7,859 bases of DNA from contig CACXFW010000325.1 of the NCBI GenBank assembly GCA_902767065.1, positions 1 to 7,859 on the forward strand, written 5' to 3'. Under the pieces are notes generated by a model. That model did no database searches. It worked only from the letters and a program-made list of their open reading frames with translations, and was not told the origin of the DNA. Shown one piece after another: positions 1 through 5,864 of this stretch (its first letter is position 1; each line of letters starts with the position of its first letter). The position numbers were made by a program, and so were the translations under genes. The stretch is from an uncultured Lachnospiraceae bacterium. Its GTDB lineage: Bacteria > Bacillota > Clostridia > Lachnospirales > Lachnospiraceae.

Positions 1-1023
1 GAAGAACACGGCCATGACCATCATCATCACCATCATGGCCGGAACCTGGCTGACATCGAGAAGATCCTGAGATCCGGCAATCTTTCGGACCGCGCGCTCG
101 CGCTGGCTCTGAAGATCTTCGGTGTCGTCGCGCAGGCGGAAAGCAAGGTTCATGGAGAAGACCTCGGGCACGTTCATTTTCATGAAGTAGGTGCGGTGGA
201 TTCCATCCTTGACATCGCTGCAGCGGCCGTCTGTATCGATAACCTGGGAATTACCGATGTAATTGTCACGGATCTTTGTGAAGGAAGCGGCACTGTGATG
301 TGTCAGCACGGACTGCTTCCGATCCCGGTACCCGCTACGGCCCGGATTCTTGGTGATTATCAGATTCCGTTCCACATACTGGGAAATGTAAAGGGGGAAC
401 TGATCACGCCGACCGGTGCCGCGATCCTGGCGGCGCTCGAGGCGCGGGACAGCCTTCCGGAGCGGTTTGTGATCACCGGCATGGGCCTTGGCGCGGGAAA
501 GCGGGATTATGCCACTTCCGGAGTCCTTCGCGCGATGCTGATCGAACCGGACGAAAAGAAAGCAAGCGACAGTATCATAAAGCTTGAAACGAATATTGAT
601 GACAGCACCGGCGAGGCGCTGGGCGCTGTCATGGAGCTGCTTCTGGACGCCGGAGCGAGAGATGTCTACTACACGAGCGTGTATATGAAGAAAAACCGTC
701 CCGCTTACATGCTGAGTGTAATCTGTACCCGGGAGACGATGGAACGCCTGGAAGAGATCATTTTCCGCAATACGACTACGATCGGAATCCGGGAGATTGC
801 CTGTGGAAGAACTGTTCTGGCGCGCGAAAGCAGGAAGGTGGATACTCCATGGGGGGAGGCAGACGTGAAAGTCTGCAGGATCGGATCAGACCGCGTTGTC
901 TACCCTGAGGCTGACAGTGTGAAACAGCTGTGCACATCCTGCGGCGTCGGGTATCCGGAGATGTATCACAGGGTGAAGGAATATGCACAGCTGAAGCTTG
1001 AGAAGCTGCAGACGGTAACGTGA
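1..1023 (+). CDS. larC: LarC, nickel insertase for nickel-pincer cofactor synthesis (5'-truncated)
   Basis: LarC is the CTP-dependent nickel insertase (cyclometallase) that completes the nickel-pincer nucleotide cofactor of lactate racemase-type enzymes. The frame is open from base 1, so the gene begins upstream; 340 codons are visible and perhaps 60-100 N-terminal residues are missing. Visible residues 3-12 form a histidine tract with eight His, a likely nickel-handling segment. HFHEVGAVDS at 59-68 is a conserved family block, so the GTG at base 196 (V66, inside that block) is not a start. ETNIDD at about 196-201 begins the C-terminal, LarC2-like half, followed by a YMKKNRPAYML block at about 222-232. 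In Lactobacillus plantarum larC is split and joined by programmed frameshifting; here both halves share one frame. No larA, larB or larE is visible. The gene ends in TGA. Family assignment is from remembered motifs and is strong. Confidence 0.93.
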   Translation, partial: EEHGHDHHHHHHGRNLADIEKILRSGNLSDRALALALKIFGVVAQAESKVHGEDLGHVHFHEVGAVDSILDIAAAAVCIDNLGITDVIVTDLCEGSGTVMCQHGLLPIPVPATARILGDYQIPFHILGNVKGELITPTGAAILAALEARDSLPERFVITGMGLGAGKRDYATSGVLRAMLIEPDEKKASDSIIKLETNIDDSTGEALGAVMELLLDAGARDVYYTSVYMKKNRPAYMLSVICTRETMERLEEIIFRNTTTIGIREIACGRTVLARESRKVDTPWGEADVKVCRIGSDRVVYPEADSVKQLCTSCGVGYPEMYHRVKEYAQLKLEKLQTVT

Positions 1024-1097
1024 GAATTGGCCGGTCTTAGCAGGATACGCTCCGGCCCTTACGCGGAACTGCGGAATAGTTACCATTGTGTTTCTCA

Positions 1098-1126
1098 TTG
1101 ACATGGAACCTCCTGTTCGATAAAAT
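1098..1126 (+). promoter_or_regulatory. Sigma-A type promoter of the ohrR-like gene
   Basis: A perfect -35 TTGACA (1098-1103) is separated by exactly 17 bp from a -10 TAAAAT (1121-1126), one mismatch from TATAAT. The predicted start of transcription is near 1133, giving a leader of about 45 nt before the ATG at 1178. The ribosome-binding site is AAAGGA at 1162-1167. The match is close to consensus, so this should be a strong promoter when not repressed. Confidence 0.8.
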
Positions 1127-1134
1127 AAAACAAA

Positions 1135-1146
1135 ATTGCATGCAAT
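1135..1146 (+). promoter_or_regulatory. Candidate OhrR operator (12-bp perfect palindrome)
   Basis: ATTGCATGCAAT is a perfect inverted repeat lying 1-2 bp past the predicted transcription start of the repressor gene. It is followed by the CAAT-GAA-ATTG dyad at 1143-1153, which overlaps it. Known OhrR operators are AT-rich inverted repeats containing CAATT/AATTG-like half-sites, and OhrR family members commonly repress themselves. The position and symmetry fit an autoregulatory operator, but binding is inferred. Confidence 0.5.
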
Positions 1147-1177
1147 GAAATTGTGCTTTTGAAAGGACCGAGAACCG

Positions 1178-1612
1178 ATGGAAGACAGATACGAAGGACT
1201 CAAGCTGGGAAACCAGCTCTGTTTTCCCCTGTATGCATGTTCCAGGGAGATTGTAAAGAAATACAAACCTTTTCTGGATGAACTTGATCTGACTTACACA
1301 CAGTATATTACCATGATGGTTCTGTGGGAGAGAGGCCAGATCAATGTCAAAGAACTGGGAGAGTGCCTGTATCTTGATTCCGGTACGCTGACGCCGCTGC
1401 TGAAGAAGCTTGAGATGAAGGGCTGGGTTACGAGGCAGAGGGCAAAGGATGATGAGAGGGTCCTGATCGTGACATTGACCGGAGAGGGCCGGAAACTGAG
1501 GGAAAGGGCGGCAGAAGTACCGGCGAAAATGAGCTGCTGCGTGAAGCTGTCCCCGGAAGAAACCCAAACACTTTATTCCCTTCTTTATAAACTGTTGGGG
1601 GATTGCTGCTGA
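1178..1612 (+). CDS. ohrR: OhrR-type MarR family peroxide-sensing repressor
   Basis: 144-residue winged-helix regulator closely matching Bacillus OhrR, which represses the organic hydroperoxide resistance gene until a sensor cysteine is oxidised. The sensing Cys sits at residue 15 in NQLCF, the same number as in B. subtilis, and the tyrosines that hold it in the reduced state are at 29 and 40 (also Tyr19). The block LYLDSGTLTPLLKKLE (64-79) is the DNA-recognition region and KDDER (90-94) begins the wing. Further cysteines are at 21, 63, 120, 121, 143 and 144. The Cys15-Cys120 spacing of 105 residues equals that of the Cys22/Cys127 pair in Xanthomonas OhrR, so a two-Cys disulfide mechanism is possible. 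The usual ohr partner gene is not in the window. The start is supported by AAAGGA at 1162-1167; the stop is TGA. Ligand specificity is inferred from homology. Confidence 0.88.
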   Translation: MEDRYEGLKLGNQLCFPLYACSREIVKKYKPFLDELDLTYTQYITMMVLWERGQINVKELGECLYLDSGTLTPLLKKLEMKGWVTRQRAKDDERVLIVTLTGEGRKLRERAAEVPAKMSCCVKLSPEETQTLYSLLYKLLGDCC

Positions 1613-1659
1613 ATCATATTGTTGGTTTGATTCTGCCATGAAATGCGCAGAATTGCTGC

Positions 1660-1688
1660 TTGTGTTCTTCCGCGTGCCATGCTATGAT
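1660..1688 (+). promoter_or_regulatory. Extended -10 promoter of the small membrane protein gene
   Basis: TTGTGT (1660-1665), a 17-bp spacer and TATGAT (1683-1688) preceded by TGC make an extended -10 promoter. Predicted initiation is near 1695, about 57 nt before the chosen ATG at 1752. The promoter lies inside the longer reading frame opening at 1638, which argues against that earlier start codon. Confidence 0.55.
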
Positions 1689-1751
1689 CTGAATAGAGAG
1701 ATGGTTGTTTATACATGCATCAGATTAGCAATGGATATGCGGAGGTGTCAT

Positions 1752-2117
1752 ATGATGAAGAGTATCAAGCTTCTGGCAGGAATTCTGGGTGTCGTGATTG
1801 CTGTTTATATTCTACTGATCTCATGCTACGAGGCTGCCTGGAATGTTCTTACGATGAGCGGGCATTTCAACGGATTTGCCGGAATCGTGATAGCCCTGCT
1901 CCTTTTGGCAGGCAGCATTGTCCGGATCGGAATGCGCAGCGCGGAAGATGATTCCGGTTCCATCATCTCCCTGGTGCTGTTTGCGATCGCCGCCGCGGTC
2001 GCATTTGCCTCGACCTGGATCTACCGCTACATGCAGACGTGGGCGATTATCTGCCTTGTGATGGGAATCCTTTCCGTCCTGATGATCATGTGGAAGAATT
2101 CGCGCAGGGAAGGATGA
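1752..2117 (+). CDS. Small four-helix membrane protein of unknown function
   Basis: I do not recognise this protein. It has 121 residues and is almost wholly hydrophobic, with four predicted membrane helices at about 7-25, 41-60, 71-91 and 96-114. Short charged loops lie at 61-69 (RSAEDDSGS region) and at the C-terminus (KNSRREG). No signal peptidase site, metal motif or enzyme motif is evident. The ATG at 1752 is chosen because GGAGG (1741-1745) lies 6 nt before it and an extended -10 promoter lies about 60 nt upstream; the alternative ATG at 1638 lacks a Shine-Dalgarno sequence and precedes that promoter. The adjacent ATG at 1755 is also possible. It follows the OhrR-like gene by 139 bp with no terminator seen between them, so it could be partly cotranscribed, but a role in peroxide stress is only a guess. 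Stop is TGA. Confidence 0.7.
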   Translation: MMKSIKLLAGILGVVIAVYILLISCYEAAWNVLTMSGHFNGFAGIVIALLLLAGSIVRIGMRSAEDDSGSIISLVLFAIAAAVAFASTWIYRYMQTWAIICLVMGILSVLMIMWKNSRREG

Positions 2118-2218
2118 CGTTCCCGTCTGTCCTGCCGGATGATCGCGTTTTTCTGATGATGTGAAATCTTTGAACAACAGACAGTAATAAGAAAGGCGGA
2201 AGAAAAGCGACCTTTCGC

Positions 2219-2247
2219 TTGCATCCTGATATTCACCATGCTATAAT
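2219..2247 (+). promoter_or_regulatory. Strong promoter of the rpmE transcription unit
   Basis: TTGCAT (2219-2224), a 17-bp spacer and a perfect TATAAT (2242-2247) with a TGC extension form a strong vegetative promoter, as expected for a ribosomal protein gene. Initiation is predicted near 2254. A hairpin AAGCGA-CCTT-TCGCTT (2205-2220) overlaps the -35 element by two bases; it has no T-tract and is not called a terminator. The rest of 2118-2218 holds nothing I can identify. Confidence 0.8.
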
Positions 2248-2253
2248 CCCTTT

Positions 2254-2415
2254 GCTGTGTCCGGAAGCCGGAGGCAATTCCGCTTAAGCTGGCGGAACCG
2301 GAACATGGCGAACCGCATGGACTTGCGGGGATTGCCCGGATCGTCCGGGAAGGGACGGCTTTGCATATCGCATTGTCCGTAAGCAGTTCACATATCAATC
2401 AGAGAGGTGATCACA
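2254..2415 (+). promoter_or_regulatory. Structured 5' leader of rpmE, candidate L31 autoregulatory RNA
   Basis: Between the promoter and the rpmE start is an unusually long leader of about 160 nt with several consecutive hairpins: TTCCGC/GCGGAA (2278-2283 with 2292-2297), enclosed by CCGG/CCGG (2261-2264 with 2298-2301); CCGCA/TGCGG (2313-2317 with 2324-2328); CCCGGA/TCCGGG with a 3-nt loop (2335-2340 with 2344-2349); and a weaker GGAC/GTCC (2353-2356 with 2375-2378) enclosing TGC/GCA. Ribosomal protein genes are often controlled by the protein binding its own leader, and several unrelated L31 leader classes have been described. I cannot match this one to a specific class from memory. No T-tract follows the hairpins, so control of translation is more likely than attenuation. 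Confidence 0.5.
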
Positions 2416-2622
2416 ATGAGAGAAGGAATCCATCCAAAGTATTATCAGGCAAAGGTTACCTGCAACTGCGGGAACACATTTACGACCGGTTCGACAAAGC
2501 CGGAGATTCACGTTGAGATCTGTTCTGCATGCCATCAGTTCTATACCGGCCAGCAGAAGGCAGCTCAGGTACGCGGCCGTATCGATAAGTTCAACAGAAA
2601 GTACGGTCTTAGCCAGAACTGA
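2416..2622 (+). CDS. rpmE: Large-subunit ribosomal protein bL31, zinc-binding type
   Basis: 68-residue bL31, a late-assembling protein of the 50S subunit that helps bridge the two subunits. The N-terminus [11 protein letters not shown] is typical. The four zinc-ligand cysteines are present as C16-x-C18 and C36-x-x-C39, so this is the zinc-containing (C+) form and not the Zur-regulated zinc-free paralogue. The chosen start is ATG 2416; the in-frame GTG at 2407 would add only three residues and overlaps the Shine-Dalgarno GAGGTGA (2404-2410), which serves ATG 2416. The gene has its own strong promoter and long leader, and an intrinsic terminator 36 nt after the TGA stop, so it is probably largely monocistronic. 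Its place before DUF1385, prmC and prfA is an order I recall from Clostridia. Confidence 0.97.
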   Translation: MREGIHPKYYQAKVTCNCGNTFTTGSTKPEIHVEICSACHQFYTGQQKAAQVRGRIDKFNRKYGLSQN

Positions 2623-2658
2623 TCAGGAACGGTTCAGTCATTACCTGTACGCAAGAGA

Positions 2659-2704
2659 GTGCATAAGGCGTAAAACCTTACATAGCCCGTTATGCGCCAT
2701 TTTT
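2659..2704 (+). terminator. Intrinsic terminator of rpmE
   Basis: GTGCATAA (2659-2666) pairs with TTATGCGC (2690-2697), eight base pairs including one G-T wobble, with a possible inner AAGG/CCTT extension, followed after two bases by five T (2700-2704). A second short hairpin, CCGGG-CGCT-CCCGG (2707-2720), follows at once. The placement 36 nt after the rpmE stop fits a terminator of that unit. Confidence 0.75.
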
Positions 2705-2777
2705 CACCGGGCGCTCCCGGAAGAGAATCCTGCGCAATCTGCATAAGCTTTTTCTGTACAGTTCCTAAGGTAAGGAA

Positions 2778-2805
2778 GGTTGAGGCTGCGCGCCTCAGCC
2801 TTTTT
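2778..2805 (+). terminator. Strong intrinsic terminator in front of the DUF1385 gene
   Basis: GGTTGAGGC (2778-2786), a 5-nt loop TGCGC and GCCTCAGCC (2792-2800) form a 9-bp stem with one G-T wobble, followed directly by TTTTT (2801-2805). This is a textbook intrinsic terminator, yet it ends only 17 nt before the ATG at 2823, leaving no room for a promoter. A small TTCCT/AGGAA hairpin (2762-2766 with 2773-2777) abuts its 5' side. It is either a second rpmE terminator or an attenuator for the downstream operon. Confidence 0.85.
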
Positions 2806-2822
2806 CAATTCGGGGAAAAACT

Positions 2823-3950
2823 ATGAAGTATTCAAATATCGGCGGCCAGGCGGTCATGGAAGGAGTGATGATGCGCAACGCCGAAAAATGGGCGGTTGCC
2901 GTGCGGACTGCGGATCAGCAGATCACGGTGAAGACCGGAGTATACAACGGGGTGATTCCGTGGAAGGGAATCGGCAAGGTTCCGATCCTGCGCGGCGTAT
3001 GCAGTTTTATTGACTCTTTGTATCTGGGCATGAAAACGCTGATGTTTTCTGCCGACCTGTTTGCGGAGGAGTCGGAGAAAGAGCTGGAAGAGCGCCTTTC
3101 AGACGAGAAGAAAAAGGCGGAAAAGAAAGCGCAGAAGCTTAAGGCGGCCGGAAAAGAGCATGAGGCGCAGGAGCTTCTGGAAAAGACACGGAAGAAGGCC
3201 CAGGCCGAAAGACAGAAGCTTCAGGAGCGCGGGGATTCCGGAAACGGGAAGTCCGCTGATTCCGACAATTCAGTTCTGCTCACGTTCACGCTGATTTTCT
3301 CCCTTGCGGTATCGATAGCGCTGTTCATGCTGCTGCCGTATTTTCTGTCGAGGGCTTTGAGAACGGTGACAGATTCTGAGTCCCTGATTTCGGTGTGCGA
3401 AGCGATTCTGAGGATGGCGATCTTCTTCGGCTATCTGCTGCTGATCTCACGGATGAAGGATATCCAGAGAACCTTCATGTACCATGGCGCCGAGCATAAG
3501 TGCATCAACTGCATCGAGCATGGACTGGAGCTCAGTGTTGAGAATGTCCGCAGAAGCTCTAGGCAGCACAAGCGCTGCGGGACGAGCTTTCTGCTGATCG
3601 TCATGATCGTGAGCGTGATCTTCTTCTTCTTCATCCGGACCGGCAATCCGGTGATGAGAATTGTGATCCGTGTTCTGCTGATACCGGTGATCGCGGGCGT
3701 GTCCTTTGAGTTTATCCGCCTTGCCGGAAAAACAGACAACAAGTGCGTCAATCTTCTGAGCAAGCCCGGTCTTTTGCTGCAGAAGCTGACAACACGGGAA
3801 CCCGATGATGACCAGATCCGGGTTGGAATCGCGTCGGTGGAAGCGGTCTTTAACTGGAAAAAGTACCTGAATGAAAACTTTGGTGCGGCTTATGAGCTGA
3901 CACCGGAAGATGAGCCGCGCCCGGCCGACGATCTCTATACGATCAAGTGA
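2823..3950 (+). CDS. DUF1385 family membrane protein (YqhQ-like)
   Basis: 375-residue member of the DUF1385 family, conserved in Bacillota and of unknown biochemical function. The N-terminal block GGQAVMEGVMMR (7-18) is the family signature and fixes the start near residue 1; the Shine-Dalgarno is a poor GGGG at 2812-2815. The signature YHGAEHKCINCIEHG (220-234) and HKRCGTSF (249-256) carry invariant-looking His, Glu and Cys residues that could bind metal. Predicted membrane helices are at about 151-178, 188-209, 254-271 and 279-301. A conserved tail around LTTREPDDDQI (322-332) follows. Between 81 and 149 is a very charged Lys/Glu-rich segment, probably a coiled coil, which seems longer than in typical members of about 300-330 residues. 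The gene starts the block with prmC and prfA, 6 nt upstream of prmC, suggesting cotranscription and possibly a link to translation. Stop is TGA. Confidence 0.9.
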   Translation: MKYSNIGGQAVMEGVMMRNAEKWAVAVRTADQQITVKTGVYNGVIPWKGIGKVPILRGVCSFIDSLYLGMKTLMFSADLFAEESEKELEERLSDEKKKAEKKAQKLKAAGKEHEAQELLEKTRKKAQAERQKLQERGDSGNGKSADSDNSVLLTFTLIFSLAVSIALFMLLPYFLSRALRTVTDSESLISVCEAILRMAIFFGYLLLISRMKDIQRTFMYHGAEHKCINCIEHGLELSVENVRRSSRQHKRCGTSFLLIVMIVSVIFFFFIRTGNPVMRIVIRVLLIPVIAGVSFEFIRLAGKTDNKCVNLLSKPGLLLQKLTTREPDDDQIRVGIASVEAVFNWKKYLNENFGAAYELTPEDEPRPADDLYTIK

Positions 3951-3956
3951 AATCCT

Positions 3957-4790
3957 ATGACGATCAGCGAAGCAGTACAGAAAGCGAAGAAGTGTCTGGA
4001 AGAAAACCATGTTCCGGACTATTCTGCCGACGCCCTGTCACTGCTTCAGTTTGTCTGCGGGATAGACCGCGCAAGGTATTATGCCTGCGGCGGGGAGGCT
4101 CTTCCGGACGCGGACCGTTATCTTGACGCTGTACGGATCCGCGCTTCCCGGGTTCCTTTGCAGCAGATCATGGGGGAGACATACTTCTTCGGCCTTCGGT
4201 TTGTGGTGACGGAGGATGTGCTGTGTCCCAGGATTGAGACGGAGCTTCTTGTGGAGGAAGCGTTGAAAAGGCTCTCCCCCGGGAACCGGTTTCTGGATCT
4301 GTGCACCGGATCCGGATGTATCGCCGTGAGTCTGCTCAATGCGAATCCGGAACTGACCGGCTGTGGATGCGATCTGTCAAAAAAGGCGCTTTCCATCGCC
4401 TTTCAGAACGCTGCTCTTCACGGCGTATCAGATAGACTCGTATTAAGGTGCGGCAATCTGTTTGACGCGGTCAGCGGAACCTATGATATGATCGTTTCCA
4501 ATCCCCCTTATATCGCGTCGGATGTGATCGAAACGCTGATGGAGGAAGTGAAGTGCCACGAACCGCGGATGGCGCTGGACGGGGGAGAAGACGGGCTGTC
4601 TTTCTACCGCAGGATCCTGAAGGATGCCGGAAAGCATCTGAAGGAGGAGGGCTGGCTGATCGTCGAGACCGGATATGATCAGGGAGATGCGGTCAGATCG
4701 ATCTTCATCGATCATGGTTATGGAGAGGTCCGGGTAATGCAGGATCTGGCCGGGAGGGACCGGATCGTACTGGGATGTAGAGGTGTCTGA
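3957..4790 (+). CDS. prmC: Peptide chain release factor N5-glutamine methyltransferase PrmC
   Basis: 277-residue cytoplasmic SAM-dependent methyltransferase that methylates the glutamine side chain of the GGQ motif in class 1 release factors, raising termination efficiency. The N-terminal helical domain (about 1-75) recognises the release factor. The PRIETE motif at 91-96 corresponds to the family PRxETE signature, SAM motif I is LDLCTGSGC (113-121), an acidic residue follows at D139, and the catalytic NPPY is at 182-185. Length fits the family, usually 275-290. It starts 6 nt after the DUF1385 stop without a clear Shine-Dalgarno sequence, so translation is probably coupled. Its TGA stop directly abuts the GTG start of prfA, the gene of its substrate, an arrangement found in many bacteria. 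Ten cysteines is a little high but most are not in the active site. Confidence 0.96.
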   Translation: MTISEAVQKAKKCLEENHVPDYSADALSLLQFVCGIDRARYYACGGEALPDADRYLDAVRIRASRVPLQQIMGETYFFGLRFVVTEDVLCPRIETELLVEEALKRLSPGNRFLDLCTGSGCIAVSLLNANPELTGCGCDLSKKALSIAFQNAALHGVSDRLVLRCGNLFDAVSGTYDMIVSNPPYIASDVIETLMEEVKCHEPRMALDGGEDGLSFYRRILKDAGKHLKEEGWLIVETGYDQGDAVRSIFIDHGYGEVRVMQDLAGRDRIVLGCRGV

Positions 4791-5864
4791 GTGTTTGAAC
4801 AGCTGAAAGAAGTAAGTGGAAGACTGGAGGAGATTGTCAGGCTGCTTTCCGACCCGGAGTGTGCCCGGGATCCTGCGCGGCTGCAGGCACTGATGAAGGA
4901 ACAGGCAAGCCTTCTTCCCGTAGCCCAGGCGTACAGTTCCTGGCAGAAGGCCTGCGAGACCATCGAAGAGTGCGGGGAGATGCTGTCTTCAGAGCATGAT
5001 GAAGAGATGCGGTCGATGCTGAAGGAGGAGCTTTCCGGCGCGAAGGCCAGGCAGGAGGAACTGACCCGAAAACTCAGGGTCATGCTCCTTCCGAAGGATC
5101 CGAATGATGAGAAGAATGTTGTCGTGGAGATCCGGGCGGGTGTCGGCGGCGATGAAGCGGCCCTTTTTGCTGCTGAGGTATACCGGATGTATCTGCGCTA
5201 TTCGGAGATTAAGGGGTGGAAAGTGGAATTGACGAGCGTCAGCGAGAACGGGATCGGCGGATTCAAGGAATGCGTTTTCCTGGTGAACGGAAAGGGCGCT
5301 TACTCCAGATTAAAATATGAATCAGGCGTCCACAGGGTCCAGCGTGTCCCGGAGACGGAGAGCGGCGGAAGAATCCATACCTCTGCATGTACGGTTGCGA
5401 TCATGCCGCAGGCGGAAGAGATCGACTTCGAGCTGGATCTGAACGAATGCCATTTTGACGTGTTCCGTGCCTCCGGAAATGGAGGCCAGTGTGTCAACAC
5501 GACGGACTCCGCGGTCCGGCTGGTTCATGAACCGACGGGGATTGTGGTGAGCTGCCAGGATGAGAAGAGCCAGCTGAAGAACAAGGATAAGGCGATCAAA
5601 ATCCTGCGTTCGATCCTGTATCAGAAGGAGCTGATGGAGCGGCATGATGCCGAAGCCATGGAGCGCAGAAGCCAGATCGGATCCGGAGACCGCAGTGAGA
5701 AGATCCGTACCTATAACTTTCCGCAGGGACGCGTCACCGACCACCGGATCAAGCTGACGCTTTACCGGATTGACCAGATCATGAACGGAAACCTGGATGA
5801 GCTGATTGATCCCCTGATCGCGGCGGATCAGGCAAGAAAGCTTGCCGGGACACAGGAAGAATAG
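4791..5864 (+). CDS. prfA: Peptide chain release factor 1 (RF1)
   Basis: 357-residue class 1 release factor reading UAA and UAG stop codons. The tripeptide anticodon-like PxT motif is PET at 187-189 inside HRVQRVPETESGGRIHTSAC, which separates RF1 from RF2 (SPF). The catalytic GGQ is at 231-233 within ASGNGGQCVNTTDSAVR; the residue after GGQ is Cys where many RF1 have His. GSGDRSEKIRTYNFPQGRVTDHR (298-320) is the conserved C-terminal block. Start is GTG 4791, directly after the prmC TGA, with AGAGGTG (4779-4785) as the ribosome-binding site. The stop is TAG, one of RF1's own codons; seven of the other eight complete or visible stop codons in the window are TGA and one is TAA. The next in-frame stop, 24 codons on, is also TAG (5937). 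No terminator is evident after the gene, so readthrough into hisC is possible. Confidence 0.97.
   Translation: MFEQLKEVSGRLEEIVRLLSDPECARDPARLQALMKEQASLLPVAQAYSSWQKACETIEECGEMLSSEHDEEMRSMLKEELSGAKARQEELTRKLRVMLLPKDPNDEKNVVVEIRAGVGGDEAALFAAEVYRMYLRYSEIKGWKVELTSVSENGIGGFKECVFLVNGKGAYSRLKYESGVHRVQRVPETESGGRIHTSACTVAIMPQAEEIDFELDLNECHFDVFRASGNGGQCVNTTDSAVRLVHEPTGIVVSCQDEKSQLKNKDKAIKILRSILYQKELMERHDAEAMERRSQIGSGDRSEKIRTYNFPQGRVTDHRIKLTLYRIDQIMNGNLDELIDPLIAADQARKLAGTQEE

Noticed and set aside
31..39. CAT trinucleotide run near the window start as a DNA microsatellite
   Set aside because: It is explained by the histidine tract of LarC, with mixed CAT/CAC codons showing selection on the protein.
1029..1057. 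GGCCGG/CCGGCC hairpin after larC as a terminator
   Set aside because: Only six base pairs with a 17-nt loop and no T-tract on either strand; both arms are self-complementary by composition.
1638..1751. Longer start (ATG 1638) for the four-helix protein, adding 38 residues
   Set aside because: No Shine-Dalgarno, the added residues do not form a credible domain, and a promoter at 1660-1688 lies within it; GGAGG before 1752 fits better.
2205..2220. Hairpin AAGCGA-CCTT-TCGCTT as a terminator of the upstream gene
   Set aside because: Only six base pairs, no T-tract, and it overlaps the rpmE -35 element.
2297..2330. T-box antiterminator in the rpmE leader (TGGCGAACCGC resembles TGGNACCGCG)
   Set aside because: The match has an inserted base and lacks the rest of the conserved sequence, there is no terminator partner, and rpmE is not an amino-acid related gene.
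3061..3294. Arg/Lys-rich + strand frame inside the DUF1385 gene
   Set aside because: An off-frame reading of the GA-rich coiled-coil coding segment, with no start signal.
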